A stretch of 56,075 nucleotides of DNA, from NCBI GenBank assembly GCA_028292435.1, contig JAQGMI010000110.1, positions 1-56,075 on the forward strand, given 5' to 3'. The notes under the pieces are model-generated. The model did not search any database. It saw only the letters and a program-made list of their open reading frames with translations, and had not been told where the DNA came from. This document shows positions 17,322 through 26,466 of the stretch, one piece after another; position 1 is the first letter of the stretch; the number at the start of each line of letters is the position of its first letter. The translations under genes were made by a program, and so were the position numbers. This stretch comes from Betaproteobacteria bacterium. Its GTDB lineage: Bacteria > Pseudomonadota > Gammaproteobacteria > Burkholderiales > SG8-41.

Positions 17322-20300
17322 TGTCGCGGCTTTTCAAATGGCTTGCGACCGGCGCACTCGCGCTCCTGGTCGTGCTCGGTGCGCTGCTTTGGTGGGCCGC
17401 GTCGAGCCCGACTGCATTGCAGTGGCTGGTGGCAGAAGCGGTCAAGCAGTCGCACGGCGCACTCACGCTTGAAGGCATCAGCGGCTCTTTGCTCGGGCGC
17501 ATCCAGGTACGCAAGCTTGTCTACGCAACGCCGGACCTGCGCGTAACGGTCGAAGACGCAGCGTTCGAAATCTCGAGTACTGCACTGCGCGCCGGAAAAT
17601 TCGAACTCACGCAATTTGACGCCGCTTTATTGGACGTCTACACAGCGCCTTCCGACAAAGCCCCCGAACTGCCGAAAGCAATCGCGCTGCCGATTAATCT
17701 GACGGTGAACCACGCGGCGCTTGCGAAGCTGCGTTTCAAAGACCAATCGTTCGAGCGCGTTGAATTCGGTTATGCGGGCGGCAAGGACGGCCATGCGTTG
17801 CGCGATCTCAGTGCGGATACCGCCTATGGGCACCTCGCGGGCGAATTGCAAATCAGCGGCGCGCGGCCATACGCGCTTTCAGCTCGCGCGACACTCGATG
17901 CGCCGGCCGAGTGGAATGCGCAGCTATCGCTCGGTGGCGATCTGGTTTTAACGAAGGTCAACGCTTCGGGCGCGATGCGAGGCTCGACGATGCAGCTCGA
18001 TGCCGAAATTGCCGCATTTGAAAAAATCTGGCTTCGCCATGCGCGCGCCCGTGGGGAGCATATCGATATCGCGGCGTTCAAAGAAGGGCTGCCGTCCACT
18101 CTGCTGGCTGTCGATGTTCGGGGCGAAGGCAAGGCCGGCGGCCTGGCGGCGGGGACAGTTGCGCTCAGCAATTCGAAGCCAGGGCCGATATCGGCGAACC
18201 GCGTGCCGATTGCGCAGTTGTCGGCTGACTTCGCGCTTGATGAGTCCTCCGCGATGCGCCTGTCGAATATCGCGGCGAACGTTAACAATAAAGGCGGTAC
18301 TTTGCGCGGCGACGCGCGCATCGGCGGCGGCGAAACGCAACTCGACGTGTTGATCCGTGGGCTCGACCTGCGTGCGCTGCACGCGCCGTTGTATGCGACC
18401 CGCCTCGACGGCAAATTGCGCGGCCGCTTTACCGGCGACATGCAAAGCGTGCAGGCAGATTTCGCACAACGCGGAATCCGGCTCGAGTTTGACGGGACTC
18501 GCCGAGGGGATGCGATCACGATCAAGCAATTTCGGGCGCAGGCGGGCGGCGGCGCCATGCAAGGCAGCGGCGAAGCGAACCTCGCGGGGCCGCGCCGCTT
18601 TCATGCGGCCGCGACGCTCGATCGGGTGAATCCTGCCGCATTCGGCGAATATCCGCCGGCATCGATCAATGGCCTGATCAACGTCGACGGCATGCTTGTG
18701 CCGGCGTGGCGCGCGAATCTTGCCTTGACGTTGAACGACAGCATATTTCGCGGCGTGCGCTTCGCGGGCGCTGCTGCCGGCGAGATCACGGCGGACACTG
18801 CGCACAGCATCAAGGTTGATTTGACCGCGGGCGCCAACAGCGTGCGGGCGCGCGGCGGTTACGGCGCGCCCGGCGAGGCGCTCACGTTTGCGCTCGACGC
18901 GCAGCGCTTGTCCCAGCTTGACGCGCGCTTGGGCGGCGCATTGACTGCGCGCGGCACTATTGGCGGCGAAGCGAAAAGGCCGCTGGTCGACGTCGATATC
19001 ACCGGCAGCAATCTCGCCTGGGACAAAAGCGTTCGTATCTCCTCGCTTAGCGCCCATGCGAAAGGCACGCAGGCACGGCACACCGCGACAGTTGACGTGC
19101 GAGGCCAGGACTTCGACGTGAATGCGCGTGCCGAGGGCGGCTGGGAGGCCGGACGGGGCTGGTCAGGCTTGCTTAACTCATTCGAAAATGCCGGCGCTTA
19201 TCCGGTTCATCTGATGGCGCCCATGCATGTCGAATACGGAAACCGACGCGTGATAACCGGCCCGGCGCAATTGACCATCGCCGGCGGGCGCGCCAACCTC
19301 GAGGCGCTCGCATGGCGCGATGGCCGGTTGGATACGCGCGGCAATATCACCGGCGTTCCGGCGTCGCTCTTGCTTGCGATGGCGGGCACGCCGTCGCCGC
19401 GCACCACGCTGCTGATTGGCGGTTCATGGTCGATTGCCGCCAACCCTGCTTTGAACGGAACCGTGACGCTCGCGCGCGAGACGGGCGATGTAGTAACGCC
19501 GGGCGATACGGCGTTGACGCTGGGGCTCGAACGCCTGCGCGCCGACGTTCGTCTCACCAACGATGCGGTCAATGCAACGTTCGAGTTGAACGCCAAAACG
19601 CTGAGCGGACGCGCACAGCTGACGCTGAATTCACTCGCGCGCGACGCCGTGCTGCGGGCCGACGGCCGCTTCGACGTTGCATCGCTGGATGTGTTGAATC
19701 CGCTGATCGGCACGCATGCACTGCTGCGCGGCAAGGCGAGAGCCGATCTCAAAGTGGCCGGCACACTCGCTGCACCGCAGTTGAACGGCACTCTTGCAGC
19801 GTCCGAGCTTGGGATAACTGCGCCGCAATACGGCGTGCGTTTACACGACGGCGCGTTGCGCGCCGAGCTAAACGATAAGGCCCTGACGGTCAGTGAGTTC
19901 GCGATTCGCGGTGATGAAGGAACGCTCGCCGCTACCGGCAGCATGGACCGCAGCGGCGGCGAAGCGCGCGTGGCATGGCGTGCCGACCATCTGAGCGTGC
20001 TCAACCGGCCGGACATGCGGCTCAAGGTTGATGGCAGCGGCACGGCGGCACTTGCGAACAAGAAGCTGGTGTTGCGCGGAACGCTCGCTGTTGACGAAGG
20101 CCGTCTCGCGCTCGATACGCCTCGTGTGTCCAAGCTCGACAATGACATCGTAATCGTTGGCCGGCCGCGGCCGGCTTCGCAAGCCGACACGCGCTCGCCG
20201 CTGCAAAGCGACCTGCTCGACGTGGACGTCGCGTTGGATGCCGGCTCAAAACTTTATATTTCAGGCGCCGGCCTTAACACTTACCTCGGTGGCAAACTCA

Positions 20301-20920
20301 ATCTCAAGACCAATTCGCGTGGCATCCTCGAAGCGCATGGCGTGCTGTCGAGCGTGCGCGGCGTGTTTACCGCGTTCGGTCAGCGGCTCGAGATCGAGCG
20401 CGGGCGGCTGCTCTTCAACGGCGCGATGGACAACCCCGGACTCGATATCGTCGCGACGCGCAAGAATCTCGCCGTCGAGGCGGGCGTCGAAGTTACCGGA
20501 ACGGTGCGTGTGCCCAACGTCCAGTTAAGGTCGAACCCGCCTGTGTCAGACGGTGAGAAACTGGCGTGGATCACGCTCGGTCACGGGCTCGACGATGTAA
20601 GCGGCGCAGACCTTTCGCTGCTGCAAGCCGCGGCCAGCGCATTGGTGCTCAAAAACGATTCGGTATCCATGACCCAGCGCATCGCCAAGCAATTGGGGCT
20701 CGATGAACTGTCGCTCAAAGGTGGCGGCGAAGTCGGCAGCCAGGTAGCGGCGGTCGGCAAGCGCCTGTCCGACAAAATTTATCTCGAATATCAGCAGGGG
20801 ATGGCGGCAACCAGCGCTGCCGTGCGGCTGTCATACACGCTCACGCAAAGCCTGAGCCTGCGCCTGAACGCCGGCGTGACGAGCGGTATCGGGCTGTCTT
20901 TTTCCCGCTCTTACAAATAA
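17321..20920 (+). CDS. tamB: TamB: translocation and assembly module inner-membrane/periplasmic subunit
   Basis: 1199-residue AsmA-like/DUF490 protein with one N-terminal membrane anchor (WLATGALALLVVLGALLWWA). A long periplasmic beta-taco of repeated amphipathic strands bridges the membranes. The DUF490 C-terminus is complete (GVLSSVRGVFTAFGQRLEI, RGRLLFNGAMDNPGLDIVA, SDGEKLAWITLGHGL), followed by the closing strands LRLNAGVTSGIGLSFSRSYK. It partners TamA encoded immediately upstream. With a TPS adhesin and several barrel proteins in the window, client proteins are plausible, but no specific one is shown. Confidence 0.95.
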   Translation: MSRLFKWLATGALALLVVLGALLWWAASSPTALQWLVAEAVKQSHGALTLEGISGSLLGRIQVRKLVYATPDLRVTVEDAAFEISSTALRAGKFELTQFDAALLDVYTAPSDKAPELPKAIALPINLTVNHAALAKLRFKDQSFERVEFGYAGGKDGHALRDLSADTAYGHLAGELQISGARPYALSARATLDAPAEWNAQLSLGGDLVLTKVNASGAMRGSTMQLDAEIAAFEKIWLRHARARGEHIDIAAFKEGLPSTLLAVDVRGEGKAGGLAAGTVALSNSKPGPISANRVPIAQLSADFALDESSAMRLSNIAANVNNKGGTLRGDARIGGGETQLDVLIRGLDLRALHAPLYATRLDGKLRGRFTGDMQSVQADFAQRGIRLEFDGTRRGDAITIKQFRAQAGGGAMQGSGEANLAGPRRFHAAATLDRVNPAAFGEYPPASINGLINVDGMLVPAWRANLALTLNDSIFRGVRFAGAAAGEITADTAHSIKVDLTAGANSVRARGGYGAPGEALTFALDAQRLSQLDARLGGALTARGTIGGEAKRPLVDVDITGSNLAWDKSVRISSLSAHAKGTQARHTATVDVRGQDFDVNARAEGGWEAGRGWSGLLNSFENAGAYPVHLMAPMHVEYGNRRVITGPAQLTIAGGRANLEALAWRDGRLDTRGNITGVPASLLLAMAGTPSPRTTLLIGGSWSIAANPALNGTVTLARETGDVVTPGDTALTLGLERLRADVRLTNDAVNATFELNAKTLSGRAQLTLNSLARDAVLRADGRFDVASLDVLNPLIGTHALLRGKARADLKVAGTLAAPQLNGTLAASELGITAPQYGVRLHDGALRAELNDKALTVSEFAIRGDEGTLAATGSMDRSGGEARVAWRADHLSVLNRPDMRLKVDGSGTAALANKKLVLRGTLAVDEGRLALDTPRVSKLDNDIVIVGRPRPASQADTRSPLQSDLLDVDVALDAGSKLYISGAGLNTYLGGKLNLKTNSRGILEAHGVLSSVRGVFTAFGQRLEIERGRLLFNGAMDNPGLDIVATRKNLAVEAGVEVTGTVRVPNVQLRSNPPVSDGEKLAWITLGHGLDDVSGADLSLLQAAASALVLKNDSVSMTQRIAKQLGLDELSLKGGGEVGSQVAAVGKRLSDKIYLEYQQGMAATSAAVRLSYTLTQSLSLRLNAGVTSGIGLSFSRSYK

Positions 20921-20948
20921 TTCTTCGACCTTATTTGGCGCGCACATC

Positions 20949-21197
20949 ATGACCGATTTTGATTTGAGCAACCTGCGCCCGTGGCTGGACGAGCACGAGG
21001 CGTATGCGAATTCGATAAGCGGCCATGCGCGGGCGGCCGGCATAGCGCGGCAAATGCTGGCATTGATCGCGCAAGCGCGAAGCGAATTGCACCCGTCGGC
21101 TGATTCGACGGCGAACTACGTGCCGAACAAGGAAATTATCACCGGGCTTGGTTTATTGCGCGCAGAGGCCGACAAGCTGCTCGACACGCGCGCCTGA
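20949..21197 (+). CDS. Small hypothetical protein
   Basis: 82 residues (starts MTDFDLSNLRPWLDEHEAYA), Ala/Leu-rich and predicted helical, with no signal or membrane segment. Not recognised. It lies 28 bp after tamB on the same strand and is convergent with queD, so it may be read through from tamAB. Codon use matches its neighbours, so it is probably real. The ribosome-binding site is weak. Confidence 0.55.
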   Translation: MTDFDLSNLRPWLDEHEAYANSISGHARAAGIARQMLALIAQARSELHPSADSTANYVPNKEIITGLGLLRAEADKLLDTRA

Positions 21198-21213
21198 GGC
21201 CAGACGATCAATC

Positions 21214-21663
21214 CTACAAATCTTCTGCCAGCGCATCGGCCCAGCAGTTGGGCGTCTCGTAGAGCCTGACTTTTTCCAGCCGCAGGCGCGACCCGTATGC
21301 GTTGCCGAAGGCATCCGCCAACAAACGAAATGCAGTCAGCGCCAGATGTTCGGCCGTCGGCGGCGCGTCGAATACAACCGTACGATGGCCTGGAATTGAA
21401 CTCAGGAAGTCGAGTATCGGCCGGTCCGCGGCGTACGCCAGAAAAGCGTGGTCCCACGGCGTGACGATCACTTCGTTGACGACCTTCTTAACGCCGGCGA
21501 AGTCAGCAACCATGCCGAGTTCCGGGTCGTGATCCGTGGTAATGACCGCACCGCTGACCGTCACTTCAACGGCATAGCGATGACCATGCAGGTGCCGGCA
21601 CTGGCTGTCGTGATAGGGGATACGATGGCCGGCGTCGAATTCGAGCCTGCGAGTAATGCGCAT
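21214..21663 (-). CDS. queD: 6-carboxy-5,6,7,8-tetrahydropterin synthase (QueD/PTPS family)
   Basis: 149-residue T-fold enzyme. It converts dihydroneopterin triphosphate to carboxytetrahydropterin on the path to queuosine (or a related pterin). Zinc ligands are visible as His13 (FDAGHRI) and the HGH pair (His26, His28 in CRHLHGHRY), with Cys22 as the catalytic thiol. DFAGVKK, WDHAFL, PTAEHLA and VRLYETPNCWA are the remaining family motifs. It is slightly longer than E. coli QueD because of an insert around residues 75-95. It lies downstream of the XRE gene on the same strand, 73 bp apart. No other queuosine gene is nearby. Confidence 0.9.
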   Translation of the reverse strand: MRITRRLEFDAGHRIPYHDSQCRHLHGHRYAVEVTVSGAVITTDHDPELGMVADFAGVKKVVNEVIVTPWDHAFLAYAADRPILDFLSSIPGHRTVVFDAPPTAEHLALTAFRLLADAFGNAYGSRLRLEKVRLYETPNCWADALAEDL

Positions 21664-21736
21664 GAGGAGTTCACAGCCGCAAAAGAGCGCGGGAGTATAT
21701 CACCGCGCCGCTATCGGCCAGCCGCGACCCCGTGGT

Positions 21737-22036
21737 CTACCGCGAAGTGCGGCTGCTCTTGCGAACCTGATCCTTGAGGCGACTGTAGAGCGCCGGATTG
21801 GTGTTGCGCAAATGGCTCGCAATCTGGAAATGCTCGCCCCTCGCGCGCGACAGATCGATGCCTTCTACGTGAACCAGGCGCACGAGTTCGACAACCGGTT
21901 TGGGCATGCTGCGGCCGCTCTCATAGCGTGAGCCGCCGCTTTGCGTGACGCCGACCGCGGACCAGAACTGCTGCTGGTTCAAGCCCAGCCGCTGGCGCAG
22001 ATTGCGGGGTTTGGCGGTTTTGGATGTTTGTGCCAT
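21737..22036 (-). CDS. XRE-family helix-turn-helix regulator
   Basis: 99 residues from the ATG at 22036, which has AAGGGAA five bases upstream; a 13-codon longer reading begins at 22075 but lacks one. The Cro/CI-type helix-turn-helix spans about residues 14-60 (LRQRLGLNQQQFWSAVGVTQ, then SRYESGRSMPKPVVELVRL). The basic C-terminus (KDQVRKSSRTSR) has no effector domain. It may control queD downstream or itself; no operator was identified. Confidence 0.8.
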   Translation of the reverse strand: MAQTSKTAKPRNLRQRLGLNQQQFWSAVGVTQSGGSRYESGRSMPKPVVELVRLVHVEGIDLSRARGEHFQIASHLRNTNPALYSRLKDQVRKSSRTSR

Positions 22037-22200
22037 ATCAATTCCCTTGTGCGTTGCAGAGTATTCAATTGACATAAAAAAGCCGAAAAGGTTTCATCGG
22101 GTTCAGGATTGACGTGGTTTGTGCAACGCCTGCCCGGCAGGCTCGTTTTCTCGGCACAATTACGATAAAATTCAAAGCTTTTCAAAAATAACGCAGAGTC

Positions 22201-23427
22201 ATGGCATTAATCGTACAAAAATACGGCGGCACTTCGGTCGGCAGTCCCGAGCGCATCAAGAATGTCGCGCGCCGCGTGGCGCGCTGGCAGGGGCAGGGCC
22301 ACCAGGTCGTCGTCGTCGTCTCCGCCATGAGCGGCGAGACCAATCGCCTGATTGCGCTGGCCAAGGAGGTGCAGGCGAATCCCGAGCCGCGCGAACTGGA
22401 CGTCATGGTCTCGACCGGCGAGCAGGTCACGATCGCGCTGCTGACTATGGCATTGGTTGATCTGGGGTTGAAGGCGCGCAGCTATACGGGCGGTCAGGTA
22501 CGCATATTGACTGACAGTGCTTACACGAAGGCGCGCATCGTCAAGATCGATGAGGACAAGCTGCGCGCGGATTTGAGTGACGGTTACATTATCGTGGTCG
22601 CCGGTTTTCAAGGCGAAGACGAGGGCGGCAACATCACGACGCTGGGCCGCGGCGGCTCAGACACGACTGGCGTAGCGCTCGCAGCGGCGCTCAAGGCGGA
22701 CGAATGTCAGATCTACACGGATGTCGACGGCGTTTACACGACCGATCCGCGCATCGTGCCCGAAGCGCGGCGGCTGAACACGATTACGTTTGAAGAAATG
22801 CTCGAGATGGCAAGTCTCGGCTCCAAGGTGCTGCAGATCCGCTCGGTCGAATTTGCCGGGAAATACCGCGTCAAGTTGCGCGTGCTGTCGTCCTTCGAAG
22901 AAGAAGGCGCGGGCACGCTTATCACGTTTGAGGAAGACGACAAGATGGAACAGGCCACTATTTCAGGCATCGCATTCAATCGCGACGAAGCCAAGATCAC
23001 CATACTCGGCGTGCCGGATCGCCCGGGCATCGCGTACCAGATTCTCGGTCCGGTCGGTGACGCCAACATTGACGTTGACATGATCGTGCAGAACGTCGGC
23101 CACGACGGGCTCACCGATTTTTCGTTCACCGTGCATCGCAACGATTATCAGAAAGTGCTCGGTATCCTGAAGCCCGTGGCCGCGCATATCAAAGCGCGTG
23201 AAGTGCAGGGCGGCGACAAGATCGCGAAGGTCTCCATCGTCGGCGTCGGCATGCGCTCTCACGCCGGCATCGCGAGCACCGCGTTTCGCACGCTCGCGGA
23301 AGAGGGTATCAACATACAGATGATTTCCACTTCCGAGATCAAGATCAGCGTCGTCATCGACGAGAAGTACATGGAACTCGCCGTGCGCGTTTTGCACAAG
23401 GCTTTCGGACTCGATCAGCCGCAGTAA
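22201..23427 (+). CDS. lysC: Aspartate kinase
   Basis: 408-residue monofunctional aspartokinase catalysing the ATP-dependent phosphorylation of aspartate, the first step to Lys, Met, Thr and diaminopimelate. Kinase motifs: VQKYGGTSVGSPERI (2-18), VVVSAMSGETNRL, MVSTGEQVT, TLGRGGSDTTGVALAAAL and DVDGVYTTDPRIV. Two C-terminal ACT domains (about 265-340 and 345-405: KITILGVPDRPGIAYQI; VSIVGVGMRSHAGIASTAFR) point to feedback control by lysine and/or threonine. Lengths are normal. It is followed 239 bp later by tRNA-Ser(GCU), an arrangement I associate with betaproteobacteria. Confidence 0.96.
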   Translation: MALIVQKYGGTSVGSPERIKNVARRVARWQGQGHQVVVVVSAMSGETNRLIALAKEVQANPEPRELDVMVSTGEQVTIALLTMALVDLGLKARSYTGGQVRILTDSAYTKARIVKIDEDKLRADLSDGYIIVVAGFQGEDEGGNITTLGRGGSDTTGVALAAALKADECQIYTDVDGVYTTDPRIVPEARRLNTITFEEMLEMASLGSKVLQIRSVEFAGKYRVKLRVLSSFEEEGAGTLITFEEDDKMEQATISGIAFNRDEAKITILGVPDRPGIAYQILGPVGDANIDVDMIVQNVGHDGLTDFSFTVHRNDYQKVLGILKPVAAHIKAREVQGGDKIAKVSIVGVGMRSHAGIASTAFRTLAEEGINIQMISTSEIKISVVIDEKYMELAVRVLHKAFGLDQPQ

Positions 23428-23560
23428 ACGAAGGGCGTTGTGATATCCTTGCGCCTGACTTTCCGAGACGTGCTTGCAACGCAAGCCGGCGTGGAAAGGT
23501 AGGCGATTGATTGAGAAACGGTCGTTCATTACTGAAGTGGTTGGGCGACGAGACCAGGTA

Positions 23561-23617
23561 GAGTGGTCACGGCGCAAGCCGTCGTAAAAACCGGCGCCAC
23601 GCGCCTTCGACCACTCG
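23561..23617 (+). other. Structured leader with inverted copy of tRNA-Ser D-arm sequence
   Basis: GAGTGGTC (23561-23568) can pair with GACCACTC (23609-23616), enclosing an ACGGC-GCAA-GCCGT hairpin with a GNRA loop. The 3' half, CGCGCCTTCGACCACTCG (23600-23617), is the exact reverse complement of 18 bases of the downstream tRNA (23678-23695). The two pairings are mutually exclusive. It may be a processing or regulatory element, or a rearranged tRNA fragment. Confidence 0.5.
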
Positions 23618-23666
23618 CTCGAGGTGTTATTAGCACGTAGCAGTGAGCATCACGATCAGGAATAAC

Positions 23667-23757
23667 GGAGAGATGGCCGAGTGGTCGAAGGCGCGCCCCT
23701 GCTAAGGGCGTATAGGACAAAATCCTATCGAGGGTTCGAATCCCTCTCTCTCCGCCA
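23667..23757 (+). tRNA. tRNA-Ser (anticodon GCU)
   Basis: Class II tRNA. GGAGAGA (23667-23673) pairs with TCTCTCC (23747-23753), followed by discriminator G and encoded CCA. The anticodon loop CTGCTAA gives GCU for AGC/AGU. The long variable arm is TATAGGACAAAATCCTAT and the T-loop is GTTCGAATC. Its 3' end is the apparent integration site of the accessory region that follows. Confidence 0.97.
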
Positions 23758-23758
23758 A
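23749..23758 (+). repeat. att core at tRNA-Ser 3' end (attL)
   Basis: TCTCCGCCAA at the tRNA 3' end is repeated at 26459-26468 and 28254-28263. A direct repeat of a tRNA 3' end is the usual footprint of tyrosine-recombinase integration. No integrase gene remains in the window. Confidence 0.55.
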
Positions 23759-24367
23759 GAAATAGTCCAAGAAATTCCAGCAGCGTCCAAAAAACTCCAA
23801 GAACGGTGGTTACAACCCGTTCGACTATGACGCGTCGGCAGTAGCAAAAACGCGACGTCCCACGATACGATTTGTTGCGGCAAAGACGCGAGCAACTATT
23901 GCGTCATGCACAGTACTAAGCCCCGCGGGGCAACTTACTTACGAGTACCTCCAAGCCTTGCGGCCACCGGTTTTTCGGGAGATTCAACCGGTTTTAAGGG
24001 CGCTCTTGCAAGCAAGAACTGATGCGATAACGGGCATCAAGCGGGCTGAGCCAAAGAAATTCAATACTGTCCAGCATAGTCCAATGGCATATTCCGTCAT
24101 GGTTTGCTGGGCGAGAACGCAATTCAGCAACGCGCCTCGCAGTTGACGCTGTGACTGTGGAATTGAATTGGGAGTTCCAGCGCCTTCGATCATCGATCGC
24201 CGGACAGAACTTGTCCCCACGGGGGACAGCCGAAGCCAAGCTGCGCGACTGGCTCCGTGCGAAAAAGGGGGGGGCCACGCAATACGAATCCACCGTCACC
24301 GCTCTTGTTTGGCCGTTTACAGTGAGTTCGTATCGTCATGATTGCCGCCTCTGCGACAGCATTTCGG
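23758..24367. other. 610 bp without a recognisable gene; phased TCCAARAA repeats at its start
   Basis: TCCAAGAA, TCCAAAAA and TCCAAGAA begin at 23766, 23786 and 23796, i.e. 20 and 10 bases apart on one face of the helix, right beside the tRNA. They could be recombinase arm-type sites. From about 23804 onward the sequence has lower GC and only short overlapping frames with poor codon use. I recognise no protein and read it as decayed or non-coding DNA of the accessory region. Confidence 0.5.
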
Positions 24368-25813
24368 TCATGGCCGTTGCAATTGAACCGGAGTACCGGG
24401 CTTGCCGTCCTTCACTGGCGCAATCACGAGATAGCGGCGCAGCGACGGCGCGTCGTGCGCGACGATCTGACGGATTGGACCGAAGGCATTGACGACTGCG
24501 GCGCCGGCCGGATTGGTTGAAAATGCGGCCAGTGGCTCGAGTGGCGGGTTCCCCAGTGGATTGTCGGCGAGCGCGATTACGTAAGCAGTCTTGGGCGTGA
24601 GCCCGGAAACGCCGGCTTGGAGAATCTGGGTCAGACCCTGATCGAATAAGGCAACGCTAGTAGCAGCCTCCTCAGCCCCGGGCGCAGAAAGGGTGAGGCG
24701 CGTCGCCATTGCGGCCAAACCGAGCGGCTGAAGATTGGCGCGTCCGTCACCTTGTGGCACCGCATTCGGGACATAGACCACAGCCTGCGCAGCCTGACCG
24801 GTGGCGATCGTTGCCACAACCTTCTGGAGATTGGTGTCAATTGCGCTTAACGCATTGCCATTTTCGATGCCAACATACATTCGCGTGCCGTCTCCCGAAG
24901 GCCACGCGCCATGTGGAAGCGGGCCAGTGGGGATGATTGCGATCCGCTCGAACGTATCGGTTCGAAATACTTGAACCTGATTCAAACCGCCGACTGTCAC
25001 ATAGGCGAGCTGCCTTTGGGCCGTCAGCGCAAAATTTACATGGTTGGTAATGGGTCCAATATCGATCTCGCGCAGCACGTTGAATGGCGGACGCGCATTG
25101 AAAGCAACGACCTTGCCGACATCCTTCAGTGTGAACCAAACCTGGTCCCCACGCGGCGTCGCCGCAATGTTCGGACAAAACGGCGATGGCTGCGTCACGC
25201 GACCGGCCACGCGCCGAGTGTGCGTGTCGAAGATTACCGTCTCGGGAGTGAAGCTTGAGCACACATATCCATAGCGACCATCCGGGGAAAAGATGACCAT
25301 GCCAGGGCCGTTGGGTACGCGAATACGAGCGATCTCGTTGTAGCTCTTCGCGTCGAGCACTGCGATGTAATCCTCGCCGCGCACGCTGACCCATACCTCG
25401 CGGCCGTTGGGCGTGAAGAATGCCTCATGTGGTGACCTACCTACGTAGGTGATGTGTTTCACCGTGTTGGTAGCGGTATCGATGAAGCTCACCGAGTTCG
25501 AACCGATCGATACCGCGACGAGCGTGCGGTGATCGGGCGAAAAGCCGAGGCCGTGGACGAGCAATTGGCCGCGATACAGCGGACTCAGGTTGCCGGGTTG
25601 CGGGTCGCCGAGACGGATTGACCCGACCAACGTGTTGCTCGCGGGGTCGACTACTGAAATCGTGTTTGAGTACTGTTCGCCGAGATATACGCGGTCCCGC
25701 AAACTGACCGGTATGTCCGGAGCCGCAGCTGCAGCGGGCGCTTGGCCGGCTTGCGTCGATCCAATCATGGAAGCAAACAACACGATTGCTGATATGAGCG
25801 TACGTGTATTCAT
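24368..25813 (-). CDS. YncE-like YVTN beta-propeller protein, secreted
   Basis: 481 residues with a signal peptide (LISAIVLFASMIGSTQAGQA). About seven propeller blades follow over residues 35-340, e.g. VYLGEQYSNTISVVDPASNT, SPHEAFFTPNGREVWVSVRG, NGPGMVIFSPDGRYGYVCSS and RMYVGIENGNALSAIDTNLQ. The last ~130 residues form a separate Ala/Pro-rich domain (ATRLTLSAPGAEEAATSVAL) of unknown type. Such propellers are periplasmic binding or scaffold proteins. It lies 14 bp downstream of the DUF305 gene in a two-gene operon, the main cargo of the accessory region. Ligand unknown; family assignment good. Confidence 0.85.
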   Translation of the reverse strand: MNTRTLISAIVLFASMIGSTQAGQAPAAAAAPDIPVSLRDRVYLGEQYSNTISVVDPASNTLVGSIRLGDPQPGNLSPLYRGQLLVHGLGFSPDHRTLVAVSIGSNSVSFIDTATNTVKHITYVGRSPHEAFFTPNGREVWVSVRGEDYIAVLDAKSYNEIARIRVPNGPGMVIFSPDGRYGYVCSSFTPETVIFDTHTRRVAGRVTQPSPFCPNIAATPRGDQVWFTLKDVGKVVAFNARPPFNVLREIDIGPITNHVNFALTAQRQLAYVTVGGLNQVQVFRTDTFERIAIIPTGPLPHGAWPSGDGTRMYVGIENGNALSAIDTNLQKVVATIATGQAAQAVVYVPNAVPQGDGRANLQPLGLAAMATRLTLSAPGAEEAATSVALFDQGLTQILQAGVSGLTPKTAYVIALADNPLGNPPLEPLAAFSTNPAGAAVVNAFGPIRQIVAHDAPSLRRYLVIAPVKDGKPGTPVQLQRP

Positions 25814-25827
25814 AGGATTCTTTCCCT

Positions 25828-26274
25828 TTAGGGTTTGAGATCGGTAACAAGCATCGCCGAATCGCCGGCAAGAACGCTGCGCAGCAATGCGACCTCCTGC
25901 ATCTGCTCAACCACGATTCCTTGTGCGAGCCGGCGCAGGCGCGGATCGCGCCCGTGGAGGAGCTCCAGTCGCGCCATCTCGACCGCGCCCAGGTGGTGGG
26001 GAATCATTGCGCGCGCGAAGTCGCGGTCCGCGTCCGCACTGGGTGTGATGCACATTGCGGCACCCATTTCGATCATGACGACCTGTAGCGCGCGATGGAA
26101 TTCGCTCGTCGCGGCGGGACGAGGAACGGCAAGGGATGGATTTATGAATTGCGTCGCGCGTGGGGCAAGCGCCAGCGCGAGCACGATGCCGACGACCAGT
26201 GCTGCGACGTGCGACGCGCCACTACGCCAGCAACGCGTCCAGCGAATGTGCGTCACGAGCGCTGATTTGTTCAT
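25828..26274 (-). CDS. DUF305 family protein, membrane-anchored
   Basis: 148 residues from the ATG at 26274, which has a strong GAGGAGG just upstream; a longer reading to 26385 would run into the IS relic. A single N-terminal membrane segment (HVAALVVGIVLALALAPRA) is followed by the ferritin-like DUF305 helical bundle. Its signature is DRDFARAMIPHHLGAVEMAR, then EQMQEVALLR. DUF305 proteins are exported and often found with copper-handling or periplasmic redox genes. It is the first gene of the operon with the beta-propeller. Confidence 0.85.
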   Translation of the reverse strand: MNKSALVTHIRWTRCWRSGASHVAALVVGIVLALALAPRATQFINPSLAVPRPAATSEFHRALQVVMIEMGAAMCITPSADADRDFARAMIPHHLGAVEMARLELLHGRDPRLRRLAQGIVVEQMQEVALLRSVLAGDSAMLVTDLKP

Positions 26275-26302
26275 AGGCCTCCTCGGCATTGACCTCAACG
26301 AT

Positions 26303-26466
26303 TGAGACTGCCCAGGGGTGTAAAAAGTTTTGTGTAAACGGTCATTTGGCACCGAGGTATCCCCGAGTCTGATCTCCGCGGTCACCGAAGTGGTGAGCGC
26401 GGAAGTGAAGGCCTGTCAGGCCCGTCCACTGGATCCGCTGTGCCCGATTCTGTATCTCTCTCCGCC
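26303..26466 (+). pseudogene. IS256-family insertion sequence relic (end plus transposase fragment)
   Basis: The stretch 26315-26341 (GGGGTGTAAAAAGTTTTGTG core) looks like the terminal inverted repeat of an IS256-family element. Directly after it, in one frame from about 26348, the sequence reads [20 protein letters not shown], then [17 protein letters not shown]. That is the conserved 'VSPTLIS...RPLDPxYPIxYLD' segment of IS256 transposases. Both the N-terminus and everything after the Leu before the catalytic Asp are gone. The break falls exactly where the att core TCTCCGCCAA begins. Non-functional. Confidence 0.75.

Noticed and set aside
23745..23758. A 14-base att repeat (TCTCTCTCCGCCAA) shared with 26455-26468
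   Set aside because: The first four bases of the second copy can be explained by the IS256 transposase codons before it, so only the 10-base core is claimed.
26378..26466. Degenerate tRNA-Ser copy before the second att core
   Set aside because: Similar spacing of CCGA...CCGCCA first suggested it, but the stretch translates cleanly as an IS256 transposase segment and does not fold as a tRNA.
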